Assembly: GCF_005876855.1 (NCBI RefSeq)
Contig: NZ_QLAE01000019.1
Coordinates: 1-64,000, forward strand
Length of the DNA: 64,000 bases
DNA from: Stutzerimonas nosocomialis
GTDB lineage: Bacteria; Pseudomonadota; Gammaproteobacteria; Pseudomonadales; Pseudomonadaceae
Direction of reading: 5' to 3'
The translations under genes were made by a program, and so were the position numbers. This document shows positions 9,782 through 22,206 of the stretch, one piece after another; the stretch's first letter is position 1, and every line of letters begins with the position of its first letter. Below the pieces are notes generated by a model. That model was not told the origin of the DNA, did no database searches, and saw only the letters and a program-made list of their open reading frames with translations.

Positions 9782-11113
9782 ATGGCTAAGCAAGGTGCTC
9801 TCTCCGCGTTGAGTAACGGTGGGCTGTCCGAGCTCTGGGCACGTCTGCGCTTTCTGTTCATGGCGATCATCGTCTACCGGATAGGCGCACATATCCCGGT
9901 GCCCGGGATCAACCCTGACCGGCTCGCCGAACTGTTCCGACAGAACGAGGGAACCATCCTTAGCTTGTTCAACATGTTTTCCGGCGGCGCGCTGGAGCGG
10001 ATGAGCATCTTTGCGCTGGGGATCATGCCGTACATCTCGGCATCGATCATCATGCAGCTCATGACCGCTGTCAGCCCGCAGCTGGAGCAGTTGAAAAAAG
10101 AAGGCGAGGCCGGTCGACGCAAGATCAGCCAGTACACCCGTTACGGGACGCTGGTACTCGCTTTCGTTCAGGCAATCGGCATGTCCGTGGGGCTTGCTGG
10201 GCAAGGCGTAGCGTTCAGCAGCGACTTCGGCTTCTACTTCGTAGCGGTCACGACGTTCGTTTCGGGCGCCATGTTCATGATGTGGCTGGGTGAGCAGATC
10301 ACCGAACGGGGCGTGGGCAACGGTATCTCGATGCTCATCTTCGCCGGGATCGTGGCTGGCCTGCCGGGTGCCTTTGGTCAGTCGTTCGAGTCGGCGCGTC
10401 AGGGTGATATCAATATCATCGCGCTGCTCGCCATCGGGCTGCTGGCCGTTGCGATCATCGGTTTCGTGGTGTTCATCGAGCGTGGTCAGCGGCGCATCGC
10501 CGTGCATTACGCCAAGCGTCAGCAGGGCCGCAAGGTCTTCGCTGCGCAGACCAGCCATCTGCCGTTGAAGGTCAACATGGCGGGCGTGATTCCGGCGATC
10601 TTCGCCAGCAGCCTGCTGTTGTTCCCCGCTTCGCTGGGTACCTGGTTCGGGCAGTCCGAGGGTCTGGGCTGGCTGCAGGACATCTCCCAGGCCATCGCGC
10701 CGGGGCAGCCGTTGAACATTCTGCTGTTTAGTGCAGGGATCATCTTCTTCTGCTTCTTCTACACGGCGCTGATGTTCAACCCGAAGGATGTGGCCGAGAA
10801 CCTGAAAAAGTCTGGTGCCTTTATCCCGGGTATTCGCCCAGGTGAGCAGTCGGCGCGCTATATCGATGGCGTGATGACTCGTCTGACCATGTTCGGTGCC
10901 CTTTACATTACGGCCGTCTGCCTGCTTCCGCAGTTCCTTGTGGTGGCGGCTAATGTACCGTTCTACCTTGGCGGGACCTCGCTGCTGATCGTGGTTGTGG
11001 TTGTCATGGACTTCATGTCCCAAGTGCAATCGCATCTGATGTCGCACCAGTACGAGTCCCTGATGAAAAAAGCCAACCTGAAGGGTTATGGCGGCAGCGG
11101 AATGATCCGCTGA
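9782..11113 (+). CDS. secY: Protein translocase channel subunit SecY
   Basis: Central pore of the SecYEG inner-membrane translocon. The 443-residue product has about ten hydrophobic segments. The signature [15 protein letters not shown] lies at about residues 80-95 and the cytosolic loop [20 protein letters not shown] near 230-250, which contacts SecA and ribosomes. It starts at the base after the rplO stop, so the two are translationally coupled. rpmJ follows 28 bp later. Confidence 0.98.
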   Translation: MAKQGALSALSNGGLSELWARLRFLFMAIIVYRIGAHIPVPGINPDRLAELFRQNEGTILSLFNMFSGGALERMSIFALGIMPYISASIIMQLMTAVSPQLEQLKKEGEAGRRKISQYTRYGTLVLAFVQAIGMSVGLAGQGVAFSSDFGFYFVAVTTFVSGAMFMMWLGEQITERGVGNGISMLIFAGIVAGLPGAFGQSFESARQGDINIIALLAIGLLAVAIIGFVVFIERGQRRIAVHYAKRQQGRKVFAAQTSHLPLKVNMAGVIPAIFASSLLLFPASLGTWFGQSEGLGWLQDISQAIAPGQPLNILLFSAGIIFFCFFYTALMFNPKDVAENLKKSGAFIPGIRPGEQSARYIDGVMTRLTMFGALYITAVCLLPQFLVVAANVPFYLGGTSLLIVVVVVMDFMSQVQSHLMSHQYESLMKKANLKGYGGSGMIR

Positions 11114-11141
11114 GCTACCCGTAAGGTTCGAGGAGTTGGTG

Positions 11142-11258
11142 ATGAAAGTTCGTGCATCGGTCAAAAAGCTGTGCCGTAACTGCAAAGTCATCCGTCGCGA
11201 CGGTGTCGTGCGGGTGATCTGCAGCGCAGAGCCGCGTCACAAGCAGCGCCAAGGCTGA
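11142..11258 (+). CDS. rpmJ: 50S ribosomal protein L36 (zinc-binding form)
   Basis: The 38-residue frame [20 protein letters not shown] ... HKQRQG runs from ATG at 11142 to TGA at 11256-11258 behind an AGGAG ribosome site. Cys11, Cys14, Cys27 and His33 form the zinc knuckle, so this is the zinc-dependent paralog type. It closes the spc cluster after secY, before a hairpin and a new promoter. Confidence 0.96.
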   Translation: MKVRASVKKLCRNCKVIRRDGVVRVICSAEPRHKQRQG

Positions 11259-11279
11259 TTGTGAGTCCAGCGTAAGAAG

Positions 11280-11303
11280 CCCGGCAGCTAGTGCGCTGCC
11301 GGG
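11280..11303 (+). terminator. Hairpin after rpmJ (spc operon end)
   Basis: A perfect 9-bp stem CCCGGCAGC / GCTGCCGGG has a 6-nt loop and lies 21 bp after the rpmJ stop. The trailing T-run is poor (TTGAATATTTG), so termination may be partial and some read-through into the alpha operon is likely. Confidence 0.65.
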
Positions 11304-11332
11304 TTGAATATTTGTTATTACAGCGCTAATAT
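11304..11332 (+). promoter_or_regulatory. Possible promoter of the alpha operon
   Basis: TTGAAT (11304-11309) and TAATAT (11327-11332) are spaced 17 bp apart. They start right after the rpmJ hairpin and lie 60 bp upstream of rpsM. The match to the sigma-70 consensus is good but was judged by eye only. Confidence 0.55.
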
Positions 11333-11391
11333 CTCGCGCCCTATTTCTTGGCTTCCGGGGCGTAGGTAGCTGTCAATTGGAGTTTCACTGA

Positions 11392-11748
11392 ATGGCCCGT
11401 ATTGCAGGCGTCAACATTCCGGATAACAAGCACACTGTTATCTCGCTGACCTACATCTACGGTGTAGGCCGCACTCGTGCACAGGAAATCTGTGCCGCTA
11501 CCGGTGTCAATCCGGCGGCGAAGATCAAGGATCTCTCCGACGAGCAGGTTGAACTGCTGCGCGGCGAAGTCGGCAAGTTCATCGTTGAAGGCGACCTGCG
11601 TCGCGAAGTCAACATGAAAATCAAGCGCTTGATGGACCTGGGTTGCTATCGCGGCCTGCGTCATCGTCGTGGTCTTCCGGTCCGCGGTCAGCGCACCAAG
11701 ACCAACGCCCGTACCCGTAAGGGCCCGCGCAAGCCGATCCGCAAGTAA
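11392..11748 (+). CDS. rpsM: 30S ribosomal protein S13
   Basis: Head protein that bridges to the large subunit and touches P-site tRNA. The 118-residue product starts [20 protein letters not shown] and ends with the basic tail [20 protein letters not shown]. It is the first gene of the alpha operon, 18 bp before rpsK. Confidence 0.98.
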   Translation: MARIAGVNIPDNKHTVISLTYIYGVGRTRAQEICAATGVNPAAKIKDLSDEQVELLRGEVGKFIVEGDLRREVNMKIKRLMDLGCYRGLRHRRGLPVRGQRTKTNARTRKGPRKPIRK

Positions 11749-11766
11749 TCGCGTAGGAATTTAGTC

Positions 11767-12156
11767 ATGGCAAAACCTGCTGCTCGTCCTCGTAAGAAAG
11801 TCAAAAAGACGGTGGTTGATGGGATCGCCCACATCCATGCGTCGTTCAACAACACCATCGTGACCATCACGGATCGTCAGGGCAACGCCCTGTCCTGGGC
11901 TACCTCTGGTGGTTCGGGCTTCCGTGGCTCGCGCAAGAGCACCCCGTTCGCTGCCCAGGTTGCGGCAGAGCGCGCCGGTCAGGCTGCGCTGGAATACGGT
12001 CTGAAGAACCTCGACGTCAACGTCAAGGGTCCAGGTCCGGGTCGCGAGTCCGCCGTTCGTGCTCTGAACGGTTGTGGCTACAAAATCGCCAGCATCACCG
12101 ACGTGACGCCGATCCCGCACAACGGGTGCCGTCCGCCGAAGAAGCGCCGCGTGTAA
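11767..12156 (+). CDS. rpsK: 30S ribosomal protein S11
   Basis: Platform protein that contacts mRNA upstream of the P site. The 129-residue product has the signature [18 protein letters not shown] at its C terminus and [20 protein letters not shown] in the N-terminal third. It is followed by rpsD after 17 bp. Confidence 0.98.
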   Translation: MAKPAARPRKKVKKTVVDGIAHIHASFNNTIVTITDRQGNALSWATSGGSGFRGSRKSTPFAAQVAAERAGQAALEYGLKNLDVNVKGPGPGRESAVRALNGCGYKIASITDVTPIPHNGCRPPKKRRV

Positions 12157-12173
12157 TCAGGAGACAGTGAAAA

Positions 12174-12794
12174 ATGGCTCGTTATATTGGTCCCAAGTGC
12201 AAACTGTCTCGTCGTGAAGGCACCGATCTCTTCCTGAAGAGTGGTGCGCGCGCGCTCGAATCCAAGTGCAACATCGAAACGCCTCCGGGCGTACACGGCC
12301 AGCGCCGTGGTCGTCTGTCGGATTACGGCACCCAGCTGCGTGAAAAGCAGAAAGTGCGCCGTATCTATGGCGTCCTCGAGCGTCAGTTCAGCGGTTACTA
12401 CAAGGAAGCTGCCAGCCGCAAGGGCGCTACCGGCGAGAACCTGCTGCAGCTGCTCGAGTGCCGTCTGGACAACGTCGTTTACCGTATGGGCTTCGGCTCC
12501 ACTCGCGCGGAATCGCGTCAGCTGGTATCGCACAAGTCCATCACCGTTAACGGTCAGACCGTGAACATCCCGTCCTACCAGGTCAAGGCCGGTGACGTGG
12601 TTGCTGTTCGCGAGAAGTGCCGCAATCAGCTGCGCATCGCCCAGGCCCTCGACCTCTGCGCACAGCGCGGCCGTGTGGAGTGGGTTGATGTGGACGCCGA
12701 GAAGAAGTCCGGTGTGTTCAAGAGTGTGCCGGCCCGCAGCGATCTGTCCGCCGACATCAACGAAAACCTGATTGTCGAGCTCTACTCCAAGTAA
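12174..12794 (+). CDS. rpsD: 30S ribosomal protein S4
   Basis: Primary 16S rRNA 5'-domain binder; in E. coli it also represses the alpha operon. The 206-residue product starts [20 protein letters not shown]. It contains the S4 RNA-binding domain around residues 95-155 ([20 protein letters not shown]). It lies 22 bp before rpoA. Confidence 0.98.
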   Translation: MARYIGPKCKLSRREGTDLFLKSGARALESKCNIETPPGVHGQRRGRLSDYGTQLREKQKVRRIYGVLERQFSGYYKEAASRKGATGENLLQLLECRLDNVVYRMGFGSTRAESRQLVSHKSITVNGQTVNIPSYQVKAGDVVAVREKCRNQLRIAQALDLCAQRGRVEWVDVDAEKKSGVFKSVPARSDLSADINENLIVELYSK

Positions 12795-12816
12795 GGGCTA
12801 GAAAATAGGTGTATCC

Positions 12817-13818
12817 ATGCAGAGTTCGGTAAATGAGTTCCTGACCCCCCGCCATATCGATGTGCAGGTGGTCAGTCCGACCCGCGCCAAGATCACGCTC
12901 GAGCCGCTCGAGCGTGGTTTCGGCCATACCCTGGGCAACGCGCTGCGTCGCATTCTGTTGTCCTCCATGCCCGGCTGCGCTGTGGTCGAGGCTGAGATCG
13001 ACGGTGTGCTCCACGAGTACAGCGCCATCGAGGGCGTTCAGGAAGACGTCATTGAAATCCTGCTCAACCTCAAGGGAATCGCCATCAAGCTTCACGGCCG
13101 TGATGAAGTGACCCTGAGCCTGGTGAAGAAGGGTGCGGGCGCTGTAACCGCAGCCGATATCCAACTGGATCATGATGTTGAAATCGTCAATGGCGATCAC
13201 CTGATCGCCAACCTGGCGTCCAACGGTGCGCTCAACATGAAGCTCAAGGTCGCTCGCGGCCGCGGTTACGAGCCTGCAGATGCGCGTCAGAGCGATGAAG
13301 ACGAAAGCCGTAGCATCGGCCGTCTGCAGCTCGACGCCACCTTCAGCCCGGTTCGCCGTGTTGCTTATGTTGTTGAGAACGCCCGTGTCGAGCAGCGTAC
13401 CAACCTGGACAAGCTGGTCATCGATCTGGAAACCAACGGCACCCTGGATCCTGAAGAAGCGATCCGCCGTGCCGCCACCATCCTCCAGCAGCAGCTGGCT
13501 GCGTTCGTCGACCTGAAGGGCGACAGCGAGCCGGTGGTTGTGGAACAGGAAGATGAGATCGATCCGATCCTGCTGCGTCCGGTTGACGACCTGGAACTGA
13601 CCGTACGTTCGGCCAACTGCCTCAAGGCAGAAAACATCTACTACATCGGTGACCTGATTCAGCGCACCGAAGTCGAGCTGTTGAAAACGCCGAACCTGGG
13701 CAAGAAGTCCCTGACCGAAATCAAGGACGTTCTGGCCTCGCGTGGTCTGTCCCTCGGTATGCGCCTCGATAACTGGCCGCCGGCAAGTCTCAAGAAGGAC
13801 GATAAGGCCACGGCCTGA
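12817..13818 (+). CDS. rpoA: RNA polymerase alpha subunit
   Basis: Assembly platform of RNA polymerase. The product has 333 residues. The N-terminal dimer domain shows [20 protein letters not shown] at about residues 32-51. A linker near 235-250 leads to the C-terminal domain, whose [20 protein letters not shown] segment carries the UP-element and activator contact surface. It follows rpsD in the alpha operon and is followed by rplQ after 45 bp. Confidence 0.99.
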   Translation: MQSSVNEFLTPRHIDVQVVSPTRAKITLEPLERGFGHTLGNALRRILLSSMPGCAVVEAEIDGVLHEYSAIEGVQEDVIEILLNLKGIAIKLHGRDEVTLSLVKKGAGAVTAADIQLDHDVEIVNGDHLIANLASNGALNMKLKVARGRGYEPADARQSDEDESRSIGRLQLDATFSPVRRVAYVVENARVEQRTNLDKLVIDLETNGTLDPEEAIRRAATILQQQLAAFVDLKGDSEPVVVEQEDEIDPILLRPVDDLELTVRSANCLKAENIYYIGDLIQRTEVELLKTPNLGKKSLTEIKDVLASRGLSLGMRLDNWPPASLKKDDKATA

Positions 13819-13863
13819 TCGCCACTAGTCACCGAACTGTACGTTTGGTAAGGAATTTCAATC

Positions 13864-14253
13864 ATGCGTCATCGTAAAAGTGGCCGTCATCTGAGCCGCA
13901 CCAGCGCACACCGCAAGGCCATGTTCCAGAACATGGCAGTGTCGCTGTTCGAGCACGAACTGATCAAAACCACCCTGCCCAAGGCCAAAGAACTGCGTCG
14001 CGTTGCCGAGCCGCTGATCACCCTGGCCAAGGAAGACAGCGTAGCCAACCGTCGTCTGGCATTCGACCGTACCCGTTCGAAAGCCATCGTCGGCAAGCTG
14101 TTCAACGATCTGGGCAAGCGCTACGCCACCCGCCAGGGCGGCTACCTGCGTATCCTCAAGTGCGGTTTCCGCGCTGGCGACAATGCGCCCATGGCGTATG
14201 TCGAGCTGGTTGACCGTCCGGTCACTGGCGAAGTCGAAGCTGCTGCCGAATAA
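13864..14253 (+). CDS. rplQ: 50S ribosomal protein L17
   Basis: Tunnel-exit rim protein and last gene of the alpha operon. The 129-residue product starts [20 protein letters not shown] and carries the [20 protein letters not shown] signature. A strong terminator follows 15 bp downstream. Confidence 0.98.
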   Translation: MRHRKSGRHLSRTSAHRKAMFQNMAVSLFEHELIKTTLPKAKELRRVAEPLITLAKEDSVANRRLAFDRTRSKAIVGKLFNDLGKRYATRQGGYLRILKCGFRAGDNAPMAYVELVDRPVTGEVEAAAE

Positions 14254-14267
14254 GGCCGTTTGCGTTA

Positions 14268-14297
14268 GAAAAAACCGGGCCTGGCCCGGTTTTTTTA
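14268..14297 (+). terminator. Rho-independent terminator of the ribosomal operons
   Basis: An A-run, then the stem ACCGGGC with loop CTG and GCCCGGT, then seven T. It lies 15 bp after rplQ and ends the S10-spc-alpha transcription block. Confidence 0.92.
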
Positions 14298-14415
14298 TGC
14301 CTGCCGTTTTGTCTTCTCTATCGGTGGGCTTGATTCAATAAATTGGGTCTTTTGCTCTAGGTTCCTTATCGTAGCGCCCATACCGCAGCGGCGGATTTCA
14401 TAAGGAGCTTAAAAC

Positions 14416-15873
14416 ATGAGCGATCGACTCACTCTTACGACGGCCAGTGGCGTACCTGTCGCCGACAACCAGAACTCGCGTTCCGCGGGCCCTCGCGGGC
14501 CGCTGCTGCTGGATGACTTTCACCTCGTCGAAAAGCTGGCCCATTTCAACAGGGAAGTGATCCCGGAGCGTCGCGTGCATGCCAAGGGTTCGGGTGCGTA
14601 CGGGACCTTTACCGTCACGGCGGACATCACTCGCTATAGCTGCGCCAGGCTGTTCGAGTCGGTTGGCAAGCAGACCCCGATGTTTCTGCGCTTCTCGACT
14701 GTTGGCGGCGAGCGGGGGTCGGCCGATACCGAGCGTGACCCGCGCGGTTTCGCGGTGAAGTTCTACACCGAAGAGGGCAACTGGGATGTGGTGGGCAACA
14801 ATACGCCGGTGTTCTTCCTGCGCGATCCGATCAAGTTCCCGGACTTCATCCACACTCAAAAACGTGATCCCTGGACCAACCTGAAGAGCCCGCAAATGAT
14901 GTGGGATTTCTGGTCGCTGTCGCCCGAGGCGCTGCACCAGGTCACGATTCTGTTCTCCGATCGGGGCATCCCGGATGGGTACCGCTTCATGCATGGCTTT
15001 GGCAGTCACACGTTCAGTGTGATCAACGCCAACGGCGAGCGCCACTGGGTGAAGTGGCACTACAAGTCGATGCAGGGCATCCGGAACCTGGCGCCTGCCG
15101 AGGCAGCCCGCCTGGCGGGCACCGATCCCGATTACGCCCAGCGCGACCTGTTCCAGGCGATCGAGCGTGGGGAGTTCCCGAAGTGGCGGGTGTGCATGCA
15201 GGTGATGAGCGAGGCACAGGCCAACGCTCACCGCGAGAACCCATTCGATGTGACCAAGACCTGGTCGCAAAAGGAGTTTCCGCTGATCGAGGTGGGTGTG
15301 ATCGAGCTCAATCGCAATCCGCAGAACTACTTCGCGGAGGTCGAGCAGGCGGCTTTCGCGCCGAGCAATGTGGTACCCGGGGTCGGGCTTTCGCCGGACC
15401 GCATGCTGCAAGGGCGCGTGTTCGCCTACGCCGATGCGCATCGCTATCGCATCGGTACCAACCATCAGCAACTGCCGGTCAACGCGCCGCGTTGCCCCTA
15501 CCATAACTACCAGCGCGATGGCGCCATGCGTTTCGATGGCAATGGCGGTTCGGCGCCCAACTACGAGCCCAACAGTCACGCTGGCGCACCGAAGCAGGCA
15601 CCGCAGTATGCCGAGCCACCGCTGGCCCTCAGTGGCGCGGCCGATCGCTACGATCATCGCCTGGACGAGGACTACTACAGCCAGGCCGGTGCGTTGTTCC
15701 GCCTGATGAATGCCGAACAGCAGGCGTTGCTGATCAGCAACATCGTCGGCGCCATGCAGTCGGTGACGCGCGACGTCCAGCTGCGTCAGCTGGCGCATTT
15801 CGCCAAGGCCGATCCGGCCTATGGCGCGGGTGTCGCCCAGGGGCTGGGTATCGATATCAGCCAGGTCGTCTGA
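14416..15873 (+). CDS. katA: Catalase, small-subunit heme (clade 3) type
   Basis: Disproportionates hydrogen peroxide in the cytoplasm. The 485-residue product has no signal peptide. The distal histidine lies in [13 protein letters not shown] (about residue 55). [20 protein letters not shown] and the [20 protein letters not shown] block follow. The proximal heme-binding motif appears as [16 protein letters not shown] (about 335-350). An AAGGAGC ribosome site precedes the ATG. In P. aeruginosa katA also follows rplQ, but there bfrA stands between katA and uvrA; here bfrA is absent. Peroxide control by OxyR is likely from the family, but no clear OxyR site was recognised in the 118-bp upstream gap. 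Confidence 0.96.
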   Translation: MSDRLTLTTASGVPVADNQNSRSAGPRGPLLLDDFHLVEKLAHFNREVIPERRVHAKGSGAYGTFTVTADITRYSCARLFESVGKQTPMFLRFSTVGGERGSADTERDPRGFAVKFYTEEGNWDVVGNNTPVFFLRDPIKFPDFIHTQKRDPWTNLKSPQMMWDFWSLSPEALHQVTILFSDRGIPDGYRFMHGFGSHTFSVINANGERHWVKWHYKSMQGIRNLAPAEAARLAGTDPDYAQRDLFQAIERGEFPKWRVCMQVMSEAQANAHRENPFDVTKTWSQKEFPLIEVGVIELNRNPQNYFAEVEQAAFAPSNVVPGVGLSPDRMLQGRVFAYADAHRYRIGTNHQQLPVNAPRCPYHNYQRDGAMRFDGNGGSAPNYEPNSHAGAPKQAPQYAEPPLALSGAADRYDHRLDEDYYSQAGALFRLMNAEQQALLISNIVGAMQSVTRDVQLRQLAHFAKADPAYGAGVAQGLGIDISQVV

Positions 15874-15890
15874 CGGCCCCAGGCGAGATG

Positions 15891-15919
15891 AAAAAAGCCG
15901 GGCATTTGCCCGGCTTTTC
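15891..15919. terminator. Bidirectional terminator between katA and uvrA
   Basis: An 11-bp stem AAAAGCCGGGC / GCCCGGCTTTT with loop ATTT lies between two convergent genes. It has A and T runs on both sides, so it can stop transcription from both directions. Confidence 0.9.
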
Positions 15920-15931
15920 TCTATCGGTCGA

Positions 15932-18769
<2,838 letters not shown>

Positions 18770-18900
18770 AACAGCCTCGCATGGCGGGCGGAAACCCGAA
18801 AGTATACGGCCAGCGGCGACGCGGCAGCAAAGCAGCGGCGCCTGTGACGATGGGGGGAGGGCTGATAGAATCGCCGCCGGTCAATCACACGAGCGTTCAC

Positions 18901-20283
18901 ATGCAGGATCCGTACAGCGAGCGCATGAGCGCCAGGGAAACCCGTGCGGCGGGTGGGCTGGCGCTCGTATTCGCTTTTCGCATGCTCGGCATGTTCATGG
19001 TTCTCCCGGTACTGGCGACCTACGGCATGGACCTCGCCGGAGCGACGCCCACCCTCATCGGCCTGGCCATTGGTGCATATGGTTTGACCCAAGCGGTGCT
19101 GCAAATTCCGTTCGGCGTGCTTTCCGATCGCATCGGCCGGTTGCCGGTGATCTATGTCGGGCTGCTGATCTTCGCGGCGGGGGCGGCGCTCGCGGCTAGC
19201 GCCGACTCGATCTGGGGCGTGATCGCCGGGCGCATCCTGCAGGGGGCGGGGGCGATTTCCGCGGCGGTGATGGCGTTGCTGTCCGACCTTACCCGCGAGC
19301 AGCATCGCACCAAGGCCATGGCCATGATCGGCATGAGCATCGGGCTGTCCTTCGCCGTGGCGATGGTGGTCGGACCGCTCCTGACCCGTGCCTACGGCCT
19401 GTCGGGTCTGTTCTGGGTGACCGCGCTGATGGCCTTGCTGGGCATCGCCATCATCGCCCTGATGCCGCGCGCTGAGCGGCACATGCAGCACCGGGAATCC
19501 GGTGTGGCCCGCCAGGCCATGGGTGCGACCCTTCGTCACCCCGACCTGTTGCGGCTCGATTTCGCCATCTTCGCGCTGCACGCCATCCTGATGGCCAGCT
19601 TCGTCGCGCTGCCGCTGGCCCTGGTCGATCAGGGCGGGCTGCCCAAGGAACAGCACTGGTGGGTCTATCTGACGGCGCTGCTGGTCGGCTTCTTCGGGAT
19701 GATCCCCTTCATCATCTATGGTGAGAAGAAGCGTCGCATGCGCCATGTGCTGATCGGTGCGGTGGTCGTGCTGCTGGTCTGCGAGCTGTTCTTCTGGCGC
19801 TTCGGCGGCACCCTGCTCGCGCTGGTGATCGGCATGGTGGTGTTCTTCACGGCGTTCAACCTGCTGGAGGCCTCCCTGCCATCGCTGATCAGCAAGGTGG
19901 CTCCGGCCGGCGGCAAGGGCACGGCCATGGGCGTCTATTCCACCAGTCAGTTCCTCGGCGCGGCGCTCGGCGGCATCATGGGCGGCTGGCTGCACCAGCA
20001 CTACGGGCTGTCGGGCGTGTTTCTCGGATGCGCGGTGCTGGCTCTTCTCTGGCTGGCCTTTGCTGTTACTATGCGCGAACCGCCTTATGTCACCAGCCTG
20101 CGCGTGCCGCTGAGCACAACCGCCCTTGCCGAATCCGGGCTGGCCGAGCGCTTGAAGGCAGTCCCCGGTGTGGCGGATGCCGTCGTGGTGGCAGACGAAG
20201 CCGCCCTGTATATCAAGATGGACACTCAACAATTGGACCGTACCTCGCTCGAGCGCCTGATCCAGGCGCCAGCGACGTGCTGA
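18901..20283 (+). CDS. MFS transporter (YajR-like, with C-terminal soluble tail)
   Basis: Inner-membrane major facilitator of 460 residues with about 12 hydrophobic segments. The loop 2-3 signature appears as [17 protein letters not shown], and the MFS motif near the start is [21 protein letters not shown] soluble tail of about 65 residues after the last helix ([20 protein letters not shown]) looks like the ferredoxin-like tail of YajR-type exporters. The start at 18901 is chosen because the hydrophobic core begins shortly after; longer frames upstream are not family-like. It lies 15 bp before ssb, likely in one transcript. Substrate unknown. Confidence 0.85.
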   Translation: MQDPYSERMSARETRAAGGLALVFAFRMLGMFMVLPVLATYGMDLAGATPTLIGLAIGAYGLTQAVLQIPFGVLSDRIGRLPVIYVGLLIFAAGAALAASADSIWGVIAGRILQGAGAISAAVMALLSDLTREQHRTKAMAMIGMSIGLSFAVAMVVGPLLTRAYGLSGLFWVTALMALLGIAIIALMPRAERHMQHRESGVARQAMGATLRHPDLLRLDFAIFALHAILMASFVALPLALVDQGGLPKEQHWWVYLTALLVGFFGMIPFIIYGEKKRRMRHVLIGAVVVLLVCELFFWRFGGTLLALVIGMVVFFTAFNLLEASLPSLISKVAPAGGKGTAMGVYSTSQFLGAALGGIMGGWLHQHYGLSGVFLGCAVLALLWLAFAVTMREPPYVTSLRVPLSTTALAESGLAERLKAVPGVADAVVVADEAALYIKMDTQQLDRTSLERLIQAPATC

Positions 20284-20298
20284 ATGTAGGAGATCGTT

Positions 20299-20787
20299 AT
20301 GGCCCGTGGGGTTAACAAAGTCATTCTGGTGGGAACCTGCGGACAGGATCCGGAGACCCGCTACCTGCCCAGCGGCAATGCCGTGACCAACCTGAGCCTG
20401 GCCACCAGCGAGCAGTGGACCGACAAGCAGACCGGACAGAAGGTCGAGAAGACCGAGTGGCACCGTGTGGCGCTGTTCGGCAAAGTGGCCGAGATCGCCG
20501 GCGAGTACCTGCGCAAGGGCTCGCAGGTCTACATCGAAGGCAAGCTGCAGACCCGCGAATGGGAAAAGGATGGTGTGAAGCGTTACACCACCGAGATCAT
20601 CGTCGACATGCAGGGCACCATGCAGCTGCTCGGCGGCCGCAACAACGACAGCGGTGACTCCGCGCCGCGCCAGTCCCAGCCGCGCCCGCAGCGCGAGCCT
20701 CAGCAGGCGCCGCGTCAGCAGCCCAAGCCTGCCGCGCAGCAGCCCGCCCCGGACTACGACAGCTTCGACGACGACATTCCGTTCTGA
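20299..20787 (+). CDS. ssb: Single-stranded DNA-binding protein
   Basis: Binds single-stranded DNA in replication, repair and recombination. The 162-residue product has the OB fold in residues 1-110 (start [20 protein letters not shown]) and a Gln/Pro-rich linker. The acidic tip DSFDDDIPF recruits partner enzymes. An AGGAGAT ribosome site precedes the ATG. The genomic island begins within about 15 bp of its stop codon; the coding sequence itself is intact. Confidence 0.98.
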   Translation: MARGVNKVILVGTCGQDPETRYLPSGNAVTNLSLATSEQWTDKQTGQKVEKTEWHRVALFGKVAEIAGEYLRKGSQVYIEGKLQTREWEKDGVKRYTTEIIVDMQGTMQLLGGRNNDSGDSAPRQSQPRPQREPQQAPRQQPKPAAQQPAPDYDSFDDDIPF

Positions 20788-20800
20788 AGTGTAGCTTTTT

Positions 20801-20814
20801 CAGAACCGTAAACA
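20801..20814 (+). repeat. Left island end: 9-bp direct repeat plus GTAAACA
   Basis: CAGAACCGT (20801-20809) recurs at 41751-41759. On this side it runs straight into GTAAACA (20808-20814). The right copy continues into TTCT, which restores the near-perfect palindrome AGAAC-C-GTTCT. This fits an insertion at or inside that palindrome just after the ssb stop codon. Confidence 0.6.
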
Positions 20815-20818
20815 TTAG

Positions 20819-20850
20819 AAGCGAAGCCATTGATTTGGCTTCGCTTTTTT
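20819..20850 (+). terminator. Terminator just inside the left island end
   Basis: An 11-bp stem AAGCGAAGCCA / TGGCTTCGCTT with a 6-nt loop and a six-T run. It stops ssb-side transcription before the recombinase operon and lies inside the inferred island border, so ssb now uses a terminator brought by, or shared with, the island. Confidence 0.85.
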
Positions 20851-20852
20851 AT

Positions 20853-20918
20853 TGTTTACAGAATTTTGCGGAGTAAGAGCTACATTTGTTAAGCGTTTAC
20901 CTCTCGAAGGTGTAAACA
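20853..20918 (+). repeat. Left subterminal GTTTAC/GTAAAC cluster
   Basis: TGTTTACA (20853-20860), AGCTACA (20878-20884), GTTTAC (20895-20900) and GTAAACA (20912-20918) lie in front of the first recombinase gene. The right end (41632-41666) has the same kinds of site in inverted order, with AGCTACA also in the middle. TTGTTTACA followed by TTTTGC is shared as an inverted copy with a 3-nt indel. These are probable recombinase binding arms and may also control the operon. Confidence 0.55.
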
Positions 20919-20919
20919 A

Positions 20920-22206
20920 ATGACTCTGAACCCGTATGCGGTGAAGATAATTGTCTTGGGCTCTGGGGAGCGCTTGCCTGTGCTGGTAGCACTGGCCTCA
21001 GGTGCTCCCTTATTCGAGCCGTCCGTTTACGTCCTCAGCGAGATTCGGGCGACCAACAGAGCGAGCAATACGATTGACCAGATCTTGAGGTCAATCATGG
21101 TGCTCCATCTATTCCTCGACTCGAATCGGATTGATATTGAGCAGCGCATTCAAAACGGCGGTGTTTTTCGTTTAAGCGAGCTTGACGAGCTTGTTCGGTA
21201 CTGCAAGCGCCCTGTCGCCGATCAACTGAAGTGCGATTCGATTTCCCCTTCCCATCCATCCGCTCTTAGACGCGCCGCTGAAAACGTGCGCCTTTTTCAA
21301 CGAAAACTTGCACCACCAGAGGTGGCAGGTCATACCGCAGCTAACCGTATTCGGGTCATCCGGGACTATCTTGATTGGCTCGTGCGATACCATATGGCTC
21401 GCTATCACCCGGGTGCAACTGAGGGCGCGAGGCTTTGGAATGAGTGGACGTCTTGCAAGGATGCGCTGGGCGCGCGACTGCCGCGCCATAAAGGGAGAAA
21501 TACTATTGGGCAGCGGGAAGGGCTTCAGCCAGAGGTGGTGGAGAGACTTCTCAGTGTTACGTCGCCAACATCACCGGACAACCCTTGGAAGGGGAAGAGC
21601 ACACGCATTCGAAATGCTCTCCTAGTTCGCTGGTTCTACGAGCTTGGCCTACGTCGGGGTGAAGTGTTGAACGTAAAGATTTCCGACATTAACTTTCAGT
21701 CGGAGGATCTGACGGTTGTCAGGCGAGCAGACGATCCGCAAGACCCCCGGAAGGATCAACCGCTGGTCAAGACGCGTGACCGAAAGATTCCGTTATCCCC
21801 GAGCCTTTGCAAGCTGACGCACGAATACATAACGAACACGCGTCGAGCCACTGAGGGTGCAAGGCGGCACCCTTACCTATTCATCGCCATGGGCACAGGG
21901 GCGCCTCTCTCGCTCAGTGCTGTGAATGCTATTTTCGCCGAACTGCGGAATACCTTTGATGGCGAATTCGATGCTGTGACTCCGCATGTTCTTCGCCACA
22001 CGTGGAATGATCGCTTCTCGGACATCATGAACAATGCGAAAGTCTCTGAAGCCGAAGAAGAGCGCATGCGATCGTTCTTGATGGGCTGGGCTCCGACCTC
22101 GAAGACCTCTGTCAATTACACCCGTCGGCACGTTCGACTGAAAGCTCAGCAGGTGTCCTTAGCGATGCAAGCCAAGCAAGTAGACGGTGTGACGAGTGAT
22201 GACTGA
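20920..22206 (+). CDS. Tyrosine recombinase 1 of the island trio
   Basis: Site-specific recombinase of 428 residues. An N-terminal SAM-like core-binding part precedes the catalytic domain. Visible catalytic residues are Arg in GLRRGEVLN (about 245), the HxxR box in HVLRHTWND (about 355), Trp in MGWAPTSKT and the nucleophile Tyr in SVNYTRRHV (about 399). Its stop overlaps the start of recombinase 2 by 8 bp (ATGACTGA). A GAAGG ribosome site lies before the ATG and subterminal GTTTAC motifs lie in its leader. It is the first gene of the mobility operon. Its role with the other two recombinases is inferred from RIT/Tn554-like systems. Confidence 0.9.
   Translation: MTLNPYAVKIIVLGSGERLPVLVALASGAPLFEPSVYVLSEIRATNRASNTIDQILRSIMVLHLFLDSNRIDIEQRIQNGGVFRLSELDELVRYCKRPVADQLKCDSISPSHPSALRRAAENVRLFQRKLAPPEVAGHTAANRIRVIRDYLDWLVRYHMARYHPGATEGARLWNEWTSCKDALGARLPRHKGRNTIGQREGLQPEVVERLLSVTSPTSPDNPWKGKSTRIRNALLVRWFYELGLRRGEVLNVKISDINFQSEDLTVVRRADDPQDPRKDQPLVKTRDRKIPLSPSLCKLTHEYITNTRRATEGARRHPYLFIAMGTGAPLSLSAVNAIFAELRNTFDGEFDAVTPHVLRHTWNDRFSDIMNNAKVSEAEEERMRSFLMGWAPTSKTSVNYTRRHVRLKAQQVSLAMQAKQVDGVTSDD

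Noticed and set aside
9074-11191. 705-codon open frame antisense to rplO-secY
   Set aside because: Complement shadow of conserved genes, with a His/Arg/Asp-rich translation without family features.
18770-18900. LexA (SOS) box between uvrA and the MFS gene or before ssb
   Set aside because: No CTG-N10-CAG pattern with an AT-rich centre was found by eye in either upstream region.
20808-20918. GTTTAC/GTAAAC repeats as a CRISPR array
   Set aside because: The repeats are only 6-8 bp, alternate in direction, have irregular spacing and no cas genes are near. Recombinase arm sites explain them better.
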